DNA from: Nocardioidaceae bacterium
GTDB taxonomy: Bacteria; Actinomycetota; Actinomycetes; Propionibacteriales; Nocardioidaceae
Reading direction: 5' to 3'
Length of the DNA: 11,744 nucleotides
NCBI GenBank assembly: GCA_025966335.1
Contig: JAICRS010000079.1
Coordinates: forward strand, 1 to 11,744
Below are positions 1-9,558 of the stretch, piece after piece; positions within the stretch are counted from its first letter, which is position 1; each line of letters starts with the position of its first letter. The notes under the pieces were generated by a model. The model saw only the letters and a program-made list of their open reading frames with translations. It was not told the DNA's origin and searched no databases. The position numbers were made by a program, and so were the translations under genes.

Positions 1-2696
1 GCCTCACGAGCCTCCTGTAGCAGCCGTTCCAGCTCGCCGTCCCACTCGGCCACGAGCGCGGCGTCCGCGGCCGACAGCCCCGGTTCGCTGCCGAACAGGT
101 CCGGCTGGTCGAACAGGGCCGGCTCGGCGTCGAACAGCGTCGGCTCGGCGAGCTCGGCGAGCTCGGCCATCGCGGACCGCACCAGGGCGGCGGCCTGCAG
201 CCGGCGGTCGATCTCCTCACCGTTCGGCTCGACCGGCCAGGGATGGACGACGTTGTTCTCCAGCACCGGGTTCACCGCGTCGTCGTCCGGGGCCGGGCAC
301 CACTGCTCGGGCGCCTGGCCCCACGCACGGAGCGAGGCGACCGCGTCGAGCAGGTAGGGCGACGGCCCCATCGGCTTCTTGCGGCCCGGCTTCCACCAGT
401 GCGCGGACACCAGCATCGACCGCCGCGCGCGGGTGAACGCGACGTACCCGAGCCGGAGCTGCTCGATCTCGTCGTGCGCCCGGACCACCTTCCCGAACCC
501 GTTCACCGCCGACTCGCTGTAGTCCTCGAGCATCGGCAGGTCGCGGGCGTCCCCCCGCAACGGCGAGGGCAGCACGGCCGGGCCCTTCAGCCACTGGGTG
601 CGACCCTGGGTGTTGGGGAACTTCGTCTTGCAGACGCCCGGCAGGAACACCACGTCCCACTCCAGGCCCTTGGCCCGGTGCACGGTCAGCAGCTTCACCG
701 AGTCGGCCACCGACGGGGTGGCCGCGTCCAGCCCGTTCCCGAGCTCGTCCTCGGCCTGCAGGTAGGCCAGCAGGGCCGGCAGCGACACCTGCCCGTCGAG
801 GGACTGGAAATCGGCCACCGCCTTCACGAACGTGTCGAGGTTCTCCCGCCGCGACTCGGCGGTGCGGTTGCCCGACGCGGCGAGCTCGAGCTCGATGCCG
901 GTGACCTCGATGATCCGGCGGATCAGGTCGAGCAACGGCTCACCGACGAACCCGCGCAGGTAGCGCAGCTCCCCCGACAGCAGCGCGAACCGCTCGCGCG
1001 CCTCCGGGGAGTACGCCGCGGGCCCGGGATCGTCGATGGCGTCGCTGAGCGACACGAGGTCGGTGGGGTCGGTGCCTTCGACGACTGCCGCGAGCTGCTC
1101 CTCGATGCTCCGGTCGTCGTCGCGGGAACCGGCGCCGGGAGCCGCGGCGAGGTGCCTGGCGCGTTGGCCCAGCAGCGCCAGGTCGCGAGTGCCGACCGCC
1201 CAGCGCGGCCCGGCCAGCAGCGTGAGCATCGAGGCGTTCGCGGTGAGGTCGTGCAACAGCTGCAGGGTGGCGACCACCTCGGCGACCTCGGGCAGCCGAA
1301 GCAGGCCGTTGATGCCGACGATCTCCACCGGGATGTCTGCCGAGGTGAGCGCGTCGTAGACGTCGGCGGCGTGCGCGTTGTCCCGGGTCAGCACGCCGAT
1401 CTCCTTCCACAGCGGGGTCCCCATCGCCCCGTGGGCGCCCTTCACCTGCGCCACGAGGAAGGCGAGCTCGTCGTCGTACGTCTCGAGCAGCGCGGCACGC
1501 ACCTCACCGTCACCGGCTCCCGGCTTCGGCTCGAGCGGCGCGCTCCGGGTGCGCTCGTCGGCGTACAACGGTGCGGCGAGCTCGTTGGCGGTGGACAGGA
1601 TCCGTCGTTCCGAGCGCCGGTTCACGGTCAGCGAGTAGACCCGTGCCTCCGCAGATGCGCCGGGGCCGGGCGGGAAGTCGTCGCCGAAGCCGAGGATGTT
1701 CGACACCGACGCGCCGCGCCACCCGTAGATCGCCTGGTTCGGGTCGCCGACGGCCATCACCGGATGTCCACGGCCGGTGTCCGTGGTGGTTCCGGAGAAC
1801 AGGGCGGAGAGCATCAGCGCCTGTGCGACCGAGGTGTCTTGGTACTCGTCGAGCAGGACAACCCGGAACTTGGCCCGCTCGAGAGCGCCGACCTCGGGAG
1901 ACTCGGTGGCGAGCTGGGCGCCGCGCGAGATCTGGTCGGAGAAGTCCATCAGGCCCAGCTCGGCCTTGAGCGCGCGGTAGTCCTCGACCAGCCCGAGCAG
2001 CTCCGCGCGCTTGCGGATCGTGGCCAGCACCGCGTCGATGCCGCTGTGCCCACCCTTCGGTCCCGGCTCCGCAGCGAGCCAGCCGGGCAGCTCCTCTGCC
2101 TGCCACGCGCGCAGCTGTGCGGGACTCACCAGGTGCTCGGACAGCTGTGCGTCGAGCTGCAGGAGGTAGCCGATCACCGTCTTCATGTTGTCGGTGAGCA
2201 GCTCGATCCGGCCGCGGTGCCGCCCGATCGCCCGAGCCGCGAGCTGGTAGCGCGACGCGTCGGCGATCACCCGGGTGTCGGGTTCGTGACCGATCCGCAG
2301 CCCGTGCTCGGTGAGCAGGTTGGCGGCATAGGCGTTGTAGGTCGCGACCGTGGGCTCGACCGGCTCCTCGTCGCCCTCCGCAAGAGGCTCGTCGAGCGGA
2401 CGGAGGTAGCCGGCGCGACGCAGCGACGTGCGGATCCGGGCGATCAGCTCGCTGGTCGCCTTGGTGGTGAAGGTGAGCCCGAGCACCTCCTGGGGCCGGA
2501 CCTGGCCGGTGGCGACCAGGTAGACGACCCGGGCGGCCATCACCTCGGTCTTGCCGGATCCGGCGCCGGCGATGATCACCGCGGGCTCGAGCGGCGCCGA
2601 GATCGCGGCGAACTGCTGCGCGCTGAACTCGAACTCAGTGCCCATCACCGCGCGCAGGTCTGCCGAGGTGCCGATGGCGCATGCCGGGTGGGTCAT
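1..2696 (-). CDS. adnB: AdnB-like UvrD-family helicase-nuclease subunit, partial (3' end beyond the left edge)
   Basis: Motor subunit of the AdnAB double-strand-break resection complex, which unwinds and degrades DNA ends ahead of recombination. It is partial: about 898 residues are read without a stop and the frame is still open at the left edge. Superfamily 1 motifs appear in order: Walker A AGAGSGKT (residues 43-50), motif Ia around LTFTTKA, motif II LLDEYQDT (DEYQDT at 283-288), motif III with GDPNQ (317-321), motif IV around TVNRRSERR, motif V HRAKGLEW (673-680) and motif VI YVAFTRARR (751-759). The family's C-terminal RecB-like nuclease domain is not visible and should lie past base 1. 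The ATG overlaps the adnA stop in an ATGA, which fixes the start and implies translational coupling. The name rests on the UvrD-type motor plus direct linkage to an AdnA with motor and nuclease; generic UvrD/PcrA is less likely. The last visible stretch is an acidic, Ala/Leu-rich linker with a short repeat. Confidence 0.88.
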   Translation of the reverse strand, partial: MTHPACAIGTSADLRAVMGTEFEFSAQQFAAISAPLEPAVIIAGAGSGKTEVMAARVVYLVATGQVRPQEVLGLTFTTKATSELIARIRTSLRRAGYLRPLDEPLAEGDEEPVEPTVATYNAYAANLLTEHGLRIGHEPDTRVIADASRYQLAARAIGRHRGRIELLTDNMKTVIGYLLQLDAQLSEHLVSPAQLRAWQAEELPGWLAAEPGPKGGHSGIDAVLATIRKRAELLGLVEDYRALKAELGLMDFSDQISRGAQLATESPEVGALERAKFRVVLLDEYQDTSVAQALMLSALFSGTTTDTGRGHPVMAVGDPNQAIYGWRGASVSNILGFGDDFPPGPGASAEARVYSLTVNRRSERRILSTANELAAPLYADERTRSAPLEPKPGAGDGEVRAALLETYDDELAFLVAQVKGAHGAMGTPLWKEIGVLTRDNAHAADVYDALTSADIPVEIVGINGLLRLPEVAEVVATLQLLHDLTANASMLTLLAGPRWAVGTRDLALLGQRARHLAAAPGAGSRDDDRSIEEQLAAVVEGTDPTDLVSLSDAIDDPGPAAYSPEARERFALLSGELRYLRGFVGEPLLDLIRRIIEVTGIELELAASGNRTAESRRENLDTFVKAVADFQSLDGQVSLPALLAYLQAEDELGNGLDAATPSVADSVKLLTVHRAKGLEWDVVFLPGVCKTKFPNTQGRTQWLKGPAVLPSPLRGDARDLPMLEDYSESAVNGFGKVVRAHDEIEQLRLGYVAFTRARRSMLVSAHWWKPGRKKPMGPSPYLLDAVASLRAWGQAPEQWCPAPDDDAVNPVLENNVVHPWPVEPNGEEIDRRLQAAALVRSAMAELAELAEPTLFDAEPALFDQPDLFGSEPGLSAADAALVAEWDGELERLLQEARE
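87..146 (-). repeat. Three-copy Pro-x-Leu-Phe coding repeat in the AdnB linker
   Basis: Inside adnB, three short imperfect units follow each other: EPTLFDA, EPALFDQ and PDLFGS, with phases of 21 and 21 bases. They follow an AELAELAE stretch and lie about 100 residues after helicase motif VI, before the expected nuclease domain. The second and third units together contain Q-P-D-L-F (residues 864-868), close to the QLxLF consensus of bacterial sliding-clamp-binding peptides. The repeat is seen directly; any binding role is inference. Confidence 0.6.
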
Positions 2697-5600
2697 GAGA
2701 GCACCGTCCCGGAGCCCTTGACCGGGCACATCGAGTGGAAGGAGCAGTAGTCGCAGTAGTCGTTCTCGGTCGCGGTGAGCTCCTCGGACCGGATCACCCG
2801 GGCGGCGTTCATCAGCTGCACCTCGGCGAGCTTGTGGCCGTCGGCGCCGGGCTCCTGCGGGCCCTGCGGCTGCACCTTCGGCATGCCCTTGTCGTCGATG
2901 CGCAGCTGCACCAGCTCGGCGCCGCCAGAGCGCGCACCGGGCCCGGCCAGCTCCTGCGCGGCGCCGTGGTCGACGGCGAGCTGGTAGAGGCCGAGCTGTG
3001 CGTGGTTGAGGAGCTTGTCCTTGGAGGATGGGTTCTTGCTGGTCTTGAAGTCGATGACCACCACGTTGCCGTCCCGGTCGAGCTCGAGCCGGTCGACGAA
3101 GCCGCGCAGCACCACCCGCTCGCCGTCCGGCAGGGTCACCGCGGCCTCGATGGACTGCTCCGAGGCGAGATAGCTGCGGTCCGGTCGGCCGTTGTGCCAG
3201 GCGACGAACCGGCGGATCACCTCGCGCACCTCGGCGCGCTGCTTGTCGCGCGCCCACGGCGTCTCGAACGCCAGCTGGTCCCACACCTGCTCGACGTGGG
3301 CGACCAGCTCCTCGGGGTCGGCGACCTCGCCCTTGCCGACCGCGTCGGCGAGCACGTGCACCACCAGTCCGAAGCCCTGGGCGAAGGTCTGCGCCGAGCT
3401 GCCGGCCGCCTCCCGGTCCAGGAACCATCGGGTCGGGCAGTTCACCAGGCCGTCGAGGGCGCTCGCCGAGAGGCTGACCGGCCGCTCGATGTCGCGCAAC
3501 GGCTGCGGCGAGTGGCTGCGGGCACGGGTGCCCCACCAGTTGGCCGGGTCGGCCTGCGGCACGAGGGGGTCGCCGTGGTCGGTGGCCGTCGCCATCCGGG
3601 CGAGGCGCCGGGCGGCCGCCTGCTGGAGCGGGGGGTTCGACGCATCCCCGGCGACCCGGCGCAGGTGGGCCACCAGCCCGGTCATCGACAGCGGCCGGGC
3701 CGGGCGACCCCGGACCTCGGACGGCTCCACCCCGAGCTCGGTGACGAACCGGGAGGGCTGGTCGCCGTCCTCCTCCGTCGACTGGACCGCGGTGACGACC
3801 AGCCGCTGCCGGGCGCGGGTGGTGGCGACGTAGAACAGTCGTCGTTCCTCGGCGAGCAGGGCGGTCGTCGCGGTCGGCGGGAGCAGTCCGTCGGCGCCGA
3901 TCCGGTCGGCCTCGAGCAGCGAGCCGCGGCGGCGCAGGTTCGGCCAGCCGCCCTCCTGGACCCCGGCGACGATGACCAGCCGCCACTCCAGGCCCTTGGA
4001 CCGGTGCGCGGTCAGCAACCGGACCGCGTCGCCCCGGACTCCCCGCTCGGCGAGGGTGTCGGCGGGGATCTGCTGGGCGACCAGCTCGTCGAGGAAGTTC
4101 TGCACGCTGGTGTGGCCCTGCTTCTCCTCCGCGCGCGCGGCCACCTCGAACAGGGCACAGATGGAGTCCAGGTCGCGGTGCGCGAGCCGGGCGGCGTGCC
4201 CGCCGCGCTCGATGTTGCCGCGCAGGTGCCGCGGCCAGCCGGTGCCCGACCACAGGGTCCACAGCACCTCCTCCGCGGTCCGGCCGGAGCCGAGCTCACG
4301 GTGGGCCTTGGCCAGCAGCACCGCGAGCCGTCGCGCCTTCTCCGCGGGGCGACCGCCGAGCATCACCAGGTCACCGGGCTCCAGCAACGCCCGCCGGAGC
4401 AGCTCCGCGGACGGCAGTGGCATCCGCTCGCCCTCGCAGGTCTCCCGGTCCTGGACCCGCAGCTGCCGGCCGAGCGCCCGGACCTCCGCAGCGTCCAGGC
4501 CGCCGAGCGGGGACGAGAGCAGGTAGTGGGCCTGCTCCACGGTGATCTCGGGAAGGTTCACCACCGCGGTGAGCCCCTCGATCAGCGGCGCGACCGAGGG
4601 TTCTCGCACGAGCGGCAGCTCGTCACCGGCCACCTCGACCGGCACGCCCGACCCCAGCAGCGCGCGGCGCAGCGCCGGGATCGACGACTTGCCGGACCGG
4701 ACCAGCACCGCCATCTCCGACCAGCCGATGCCCTGCTCGAGGTGCGCCCGCCGCAGCATGTCGGCGATGTGGTCGGTCTCGGCCCGCGGGGTGGCGAACA
4801 GGGCCACCTCCACCTCCCCGTCCCCGAACTCGCCCGCGGACGGGGCGGGCGAGCGGAACTTCCGGAACAGCTCGCCGTCGACCGCACCGGCGGTCGGGAT
4901 CCCCTTGGCGACCTCGCGGGAGGCAGCCAGCAGGGTCGCACCGAACCGGCGGGTGGTGCGCAGCGCGACCACCGGGGCGCGCCGGCCCGTCGAGGTCGGG
5001 AACTCCTTCGGGAAGTCGAGGATGCCGCGGACCTCGGCCCCCCGGAACGCGTAGATCGACTGGTCGGGGTCGCCGACGGCGACCAGGTTGCGGCCGTCGC
5101 CGGCGAGGGCGCGCAGCAGCGCCACCTGCCGCGGGTCGGTGTCCTGGTACTCGTCGACGAACACCCACGAGAACCGCTCCCGCAGCCGCGCCTGCACGTC
5201 CGGCTCCGCGGCCATCACCGCGGCGCGGTGGATCAGCTCCGGGTAGTCGACGGCCGCCTTGTAGTCCAGGCTGGTCAGGTAGTCCTCCATGAAGTACGCC
5301 GCCGCGGCCCAGTCCTCCCGGCCGGCATCGGCCGCGATCTTCGCCAGGTCGTCGGGGTCGAGCCCCTTCTCACGGGCACGGGCGATCACCGCGGCCACCT
5401 CCCGGACGAAGCCCCGGGTGCGCAGCGCCTCGGCGAGCCCGGCCGGCCACCGCGACGTGCCGGTCTCCAGCGCACCGACCAGCAGCTCGCGCAGCTGGAC
5501 ATCCTGCTCCGGTGCGCTCAACAGCCGCAGCGGGTCGTCATAGAGCCCCTTCGGCCCGTAGGCGCGCAGCAACCCGTAGGCGAAGGAGTGGAAGGTCGAG

Positions 5601-5887
5601 CTGAGCGTGGTGGTCATCGTCCTGCCCAGCCGTGCGGTGACCCGGTCGCGCAGCTGCTCGGCGGCCTTGCGGCTGAACGTGAGGGCCAGCACCGAGTCCG
5701 GCGCGGCTCCAAGGTGCTCGATCCGGTCGACGATCGCCTCGACCAAGGTGGTGGTCTTCCCGGTTCCGGGACCGGCCAGCACCAGCAGCGGCCCGCCCGC
5801 GTGGTCGACCACCGACTGCTGGAACTCGTCCAGCACGGGTGGGGTCGATCCGCCCGGAACGGGATAGGTCAGGCGGTACTTCGACAT
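2693..5887 (-). CDS. adnA: AdnA-like helicase-nuclease subunit (UvrD motor plus RecB-type nuclease)
   Basis: Subunit of the AdnAB motor-nuclease that resects double-strand breaks in actinobacteria. The complete protein is 1064 residues, about the usual AdnA length. The N-terminal motor has a Q-motif-like LDEFQQ (19-24), Walker A AGPGTGKT (38-45), motif Ia LTFSRKAAEQL (69-79), motif II FVDEYQDTD (243-251), motif III VGDPDQSIYAFRG (271-283), motif IV region RTTRRF (310-315), motif V TAHRSKGLEW (626-635) and motif VI YVATTRARQ (686-694). The C-terminal nuclease shows H844, GFVDRLE (929-935, D932), VIDFKTSK (944-951, D946 and K948) and QLGLYQ (964-969), the RecB-family metal and catalytic residues. 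C817 (CPTRWF) plus C1045, C1048 and C1054 (C-x2-C-x5-C) resemble the four-cysteine iron-sulfur staple of AddB-type nucleases. The ATG lies 13 bases after the upstream stop, with GGGA in that spacer as a weak ribosome site. Both motor and nuclease look catalytically intact. Confidence 0.93.
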   Translation of the reverse strand: MSKYRLTYPVPGGSTPPVLDEFQQSVVDHAGGPLLVLAGPGTGKTTTLVEAIVDRIEHLGAAPDSVLALTFSRKAAEQLRDRVTARLGRTMTTTLSSTFHSFAYGLLRAYGPKGLYDDPLRLLSAPEQDVQLRELLVGALETGTSRWPAGLAEALRTRGFVREVAAVIARAREKGLDPDDLAKIAADAGREDWAAAAYFMEDYLTSLDYKAAVDYPELIHRAAVMAAEPDVQARLRERFSWVFVDEYQDTDPRQVALLRALAGDGRNLVAVGDPDQSIYAFRGAEVRGILDFPKEFPTSTGRRAPVVALRTTRRFGATLLAASREVAKGIPTAGAVDGELFRKFRSPAPSAGEFGDGEVEVALFATPRAETDHIADMLRRAHLEQGIGWSEMAVLVRSGKSSIPALRRALLGSGVPVEVAGDELPLVREPSVAPLIEGLTAVVNLPEITVEQAHYLLSSPLGGLDAAEVRALGRQLRVQDRETCEGERMPLPSAELLRRALLEPGDLVMLGGRPAEKARRLAVLLAKAHRELGSGRTAEEVLWTLWSGTGWPRHLRGNIERGGHAARLAHRDLDSICALFEVAARAEEKQGHTSVQNFLDELVAQQIPADTLAERGVRGDAVRLLTAHRSKGLEWRLVIVAGVQEGGWPNLRRRGSLLEADRIGADGLLPPTATTALLAEERRLFYVATTRARQRLVVTAVQSTEEDGDQPSRFVTELGVEPSEVRGRPARPLSMTGLVAHLRRVAGDASNPPLQQAAARRLARMATATDHGDPLVPQADPANWWGTRARSHSPQPLRDIERPVSLSASALDGLVNCPTRWFLDREAAGSSAQTFAQGFGLVVHVLADAVGKGEVADPEELVAHVEQVWDQLAFETPWARDKQRAEVREVIRRFVAWHNGRPDRSYLASEQSIEAAVTLPDGERVVLRGFVDRLELDRDGNVVVIDFKTSKNPSSKDKLLNHAQLGLYQLAVDHGAAQELAGPGARSGGAELVQLRIDDKGMPKVQPQGPQEPGADGHKLAEVQLMNAARVIRSEELTATENDYCDYCSFHSMCPVKGSGTVLS

Positions 5888-5900
5888 ATCGACAATCCCA

Positions 5901-6233
5901 TCACGGACCGCCGACAGAATCTGGCACTCCCTCGAGTTCCTCGGGCGACCAGAGCGCCGCCGCCATGTCCACCGAGCCCGAGGGCCGGAACCGTGTGCCC
6001 TCCGCCACGAGGTGCTGCCGCGCTCCGCCGTCGTGGCACACGGCGAGGCTGCCGTCGGCGTGGACGACCCGCCACCACGGGACGGACCCGCCGTACTGCG
6101 ACATCACCCGGCCGACCTGCCTGGGCCCGCCGACCCCGACAACCGCGGCGATCGCTCCGTAGTTCATCACCCGGCCGGCCGGAATCCGCTCGATGAGCGC
6201 GAGCACCCGTTCGACGTACTCCTCCTGGTCCAC
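5901..6233 (-). CDS. Alkyltransferase-like protein (MGMT-fold DNA-binding domain, no acceptor Cys)
   Basis: A protein of 110 residues matching the C-terminal DNA-binding domain of O6-alkylguanine-DNA methyltransferase. Visible family marks are IPAGRVMNYGAIA (17-29, with the base-flipping Tyr25), a helix-turn-helix segment GGPRQVGRVM (35-44, with the arginine-finger position R38) and VPWWRVV (51-57). In active methyltransferases the last motif is P-C-H-R-V; here Trp53 replaces the acceptor Cys and Trp54 the His. The protein should therefore bind alkylated guanine without repairing it. Known alkyltransferase-like proteins mark such lesions for nucleotide excision repair; that role here is inferred. 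The GTG start keeps the conserved N-terminal helix (EEYVERVLALIERIP). It lies 10 bases after the preceding stop with no clear upstream ribosome site, so reinitiation is likely. An AGGAGGAG falls inside codons 3-5, so a GTG at codon 10 cannot be fully excluded. Confidence 0.88.
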   Translation of the reverse strand: MDQEEYVERVLALIERIPAGRVMNYGAIAAVVGVGGPRQVGRVMSQYGGSVPWWRVVHADGSLAVCHDGGARQHLVAEGTRFRPSGSVDMAAALWSPEELEGVPDSVGGP

Positions 6234-6243
6234 GCCGCACAGG

Positions 6244-6795
6244 CTATCCGGCGGCCCCGACCAGCCTGCGGGCCAGGAGTACCGTCCAGCCGAGCAGCAC
6301 CAGCAGCGCCGCCGCGAGCAGCCAACCGCTCCCCGGCGGCTCCAGCCCCTCCGCGACCCACGCAGCCAGCCACACCAGGATCCCGGCCGCGGCCGCGAGT
6401 CCCGCGCGGGCCGACCACCGGCGCAGCAGGACAGGGTCGAGCACGACCGACGGCGGGCCGTACGCCGCGAGCAGGCACGCGACATGGAAGCCGAGCAACG
6501 AGATCGCAACCACGAGCAGCCACCCGGACAGGTTCTCGCCGACCGCCAGGACCCAGTGCACGCCGGTCAGGAGCAGCACCGCCAGCGGCGCGTGCGAGTC
6601 CGGAAGCAGCGCCGACAGCAGCGTCACCCCGAGGAGCAGTGCCGCGAGCCACGACCTCCAGGGAGCACCCGCCTGGTGGGTGGCGAACAGCGCCACGAAC
6701 GGCGAGACGAGGACCAACCCGCGCAGCGTCCACTGCTGCCGGCTGAGCCGGGTGAGCCCGTCGAGGAACGACGTGATCTCCGAGCCCCGGCTCAT
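6244..6795 (-). CDS. Six-helix integral membrane protein of the MoxR cluster, unknown function
   Basis: A protein of 183 residues that I do not recognise by family. It has a short polar N-terminus (1-23, including SRGSEITSFLDGLTRL) and about six hydrophobic segments at roughly 24-40, 47-64, 70-86, 91-111, 130-149 and 157-176. The C-terminus is short and ends soon after LLARRLV, a positive flank suggesting a cytoplasmic end. No catalytic or ligand motif was seen. The ATG overlaps the DUF58 stop in an ATGA, which decides the start and rejects an in-frame extension 26 codons longer. Its place directly after moxR and DUF58 is where many related clusters carry a transglutaminase-type membrane protein; this one lacks any such domain. 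It may be a membrane partner of the DUF58 protein, which is an inference from position only. Confidence 0.8.
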   Translation of the reverse strand: MSRGSEITSFLDGLTRLSRQQWTLRGLVLVSPFVALFATHQAGAPWRSWLAALLLGVTLLSALLPDSHAPLAVLLLTGVHWVLAVGENLSGWLLVVAISLLGFHVACLLAAYGPPSVVLDPVLLRRWSARAGLAAAAGILVWLAAWVAEGLEPPGSGWLLAAALLVLLGWTVLLARRLVGAAG

Positions 6796-8083
6796 CGGCG
6801 CACCAACGTCGGCAGCGACGCCCGGCGGCCCAGTCTGCGCAGCACCTCGTCGAGCGTGCCCGGCCCCCGCCACGCGACCACCGGGACGCCGGCCTTCTGC
6901 ACCTTGGGCAGCAGCGCGTCCCGCTCGAGGCTCCGCAACCGCCAGGCGACCCGCAGCCGCGGGTCGTCCTGACCGAGGTCGAGGTCCGCCGGGAGGGTGT
7001 CCACGACGATCACGCTCAGCCCGCGTTGGGCGAGCACCAGCGTGGCGCCGACCGCCTCGTCGGAGAGCATCGGCGAGAGGACGATGACGACCGTGCCGGC
7101 GGAGAGACCGAACTGCATCCGGTTCGGGTCCACGTGCCGGTCACCGCCGGGCACGATGTGAGCCAAGGTGTCGAGGACCCGTCGCAGGTGCCGGGTGCCC
7201 GCCCCCATCGAGACGGTGCTGCGCTGCGTCGTACCCAGCACCCGCAGCCCCACCCGGTCGCCGCGGCGGAGGTAGTGCTCGGCCACCGCGCCGGCCGCCC
7301 GGACCGCGACGTCGAGGCTGCTCGGCCGGCCGTGGACGCCCTCACCGACACCGATGTCGGCGACCGCGTCCACCACGAGCAGGATGCTGCTGTCCTCCTC
7401 GGAGTGGGTGCTGGTGACGTGCAGGGCGCCGGTTCGCAACGACACCCGCCACTGCACCCGCCGGAGCCGGTCCCCGGGGGTGAAGGGGCGGATGCTGGCG
7501 AAGTCGGTGCCGTCGCCGGTGCGACGGGCCGGGTTGGTGCCGACCAGTCCGATCGGATGCGGCGTCGGGGCGGTGGTGTCGAACAGTCCCGGCATCGGCA
7601 GCGTGGTCAGGGTGTGCGGCCGCAGCTCGACGGGTCCGGAACGGAACCCGGCCCAGCCGCTGGTCGCCGCGACCAGTCCGTCGCCGGCCGCGCGCCTCCC
7701 CCACCGCAGCGGGCTGACCGGGATGTCGACCGTGACCGCGGCGGCTCCTGGCCCGGCGGTGACGCCGCGCACGCCGTACGGCGGCTGGTAGGCGAGATGC
7801 TGGTGTCGCGTCAACGCGACCACCGCGTGCTCGACGTCCCCCGCGTCGGTCACCGCGCACCGGACCAGGGTTCCCTCGCCCTCGCGCAGGCTCGCGTGCA
7901 GCAGTCGGGAGTCGGTCCCCGGCACGCGGACGGGCCGGTGCAGCAACCCACCCGCGGCGAGCACGAGCAGGGGTGCGGCGAGCACCAGCAGGTCCGGCCG
8001 CCCGGCGACGACGCCGATCACGGCCAGGGTCAGCGACGCGAGGCCGGCCCGGATCAGGGCCGGCGTCGGTCGCCAGGCGGGGC

Positions 8084-8087
<4 letters not shown>
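6792..8087 (-). CDS. DUF58 domain membrane protein (MoxR partner)
   Basis: A protein of 431 residues. Two hydrophobic segments near the N-terminus (about 11-28 and 31-49) place it in the membrane. The DUF58 signature lies at about 197-224: a stretch of the form IRPFTPGDRLRRVQW followed by SLRTGALHV, matching the family's R-x-Y-x-x-G-D...I-x-W...R...L-x-V pattern. Downstream, the ILLVVDAVAD strand (235-244) and later alternating strands and helices look like the von Willebrand A-like fold often found in this family. The metal-site DxSxS is not conserved here (D-A-V-A-D). DUF58 proteins are standard partners of MoxR ATPases, but their biochemical role is poorly defined. The ATG overlaps the moxR stop in an ATGA, which supports it over an in-frame start 32 codons upstream that would run back into moxR. 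Confidence 0.9.
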
Positions 8088-9069
<982 letters not shown>

Positions 9070-9073
<4 letters not shown>

Positions 9074-9558
9074 AACGCCTCGATTCTGTCGAGCAGGTGG
9101 TTGATCTGGGACAGGGACAGGCGGGCGCGTGGATGCGCGAGGAAGCCGGTGAGCTCGGGGCCCATCACGGTCGCCGCGCGGTCGGGGTCCGCGAGCCGGC
9201 TGATGCCGTGCCTGGCCACCAGCCGCTGGTCCGCGACCGCGGCGATGTAGCGATGCAGCTGGTCGTTGGTGTCGCGGGAGTCGAGGTGGCCGGCGACCAC
9301 CCGGTGGAACATGGCCAGTCGTGGGTCCTCGCCGCGGGGCCGGATGGGGTCGTCGTCGACGAGCCGCCAGCGGGCCGGTTCGGCGGCGGCGGAGACGTCG
9401 AGGTAGAGCCACAGCAGACCGGCTCCGCAGGCGATCACGAGTGCGATCAGGCCGGGTTGCGGGTCGTTGCCGAGCAGCCCGGTGGCTGCGACGGTCACCA
9501 CCCACACGCCCAGCGCCGTACCGATCCGGAGCGTCCACTTCCGCCGCGCCGTAGTCAC
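9070..9558 (-). CDS. Small two-helix membrane protein of the MoxR cluster, unknown function
   Basis: A protein of 162 residues that I do not recognise. A basic N-terminus (TTARRKW) leads into two hydrophobic segments, about 10-30 and 36-54, separated by a short NDPQPG turn. The remaining residues, about 100, are soluble and charged, with helical character (DPRLAMFHRVVAGHL, NDQLHRYIAAVADQRL) and an end NHLLDRIEAL. With both helices forming a hairpin, the C-terminal domain would be cytoplasmic, on the same side as MoxR. The GTG start overlaps the DUF4129 gene's stop in a GTGA and its own stop overlaps the moxR GTG the same way. This tight coupling suggests a stoichiometric partner in the same complex. 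No enzymatic motif is visible. Confidence 0.82.

Noticed and set aside
150..167. Tandem GAGCTCGGC units as a possible DNA-level repeat or binding site
   Set aside because: They encode the AELAELAE stretch of AdnB and fit codon bias in a low-complexity linker; only two copies are present.
243..2750. Long plus-strand open frame (835 codons) opposite adnB
   Set aside because: Same kind of antisense shadow; the minus-strand frame has all helicase motifs in order and is clearly the coding one.
2735..6196. Very long plus-strand open frame (1153 codons) opposite adnA
   Set aside because: It mirrors adnA almost end to end, is rich in Arg, Gly, His, Leu, Val and Gln in the way antisense frames of GC-rich genes are, and shows no domain or ribosome site.
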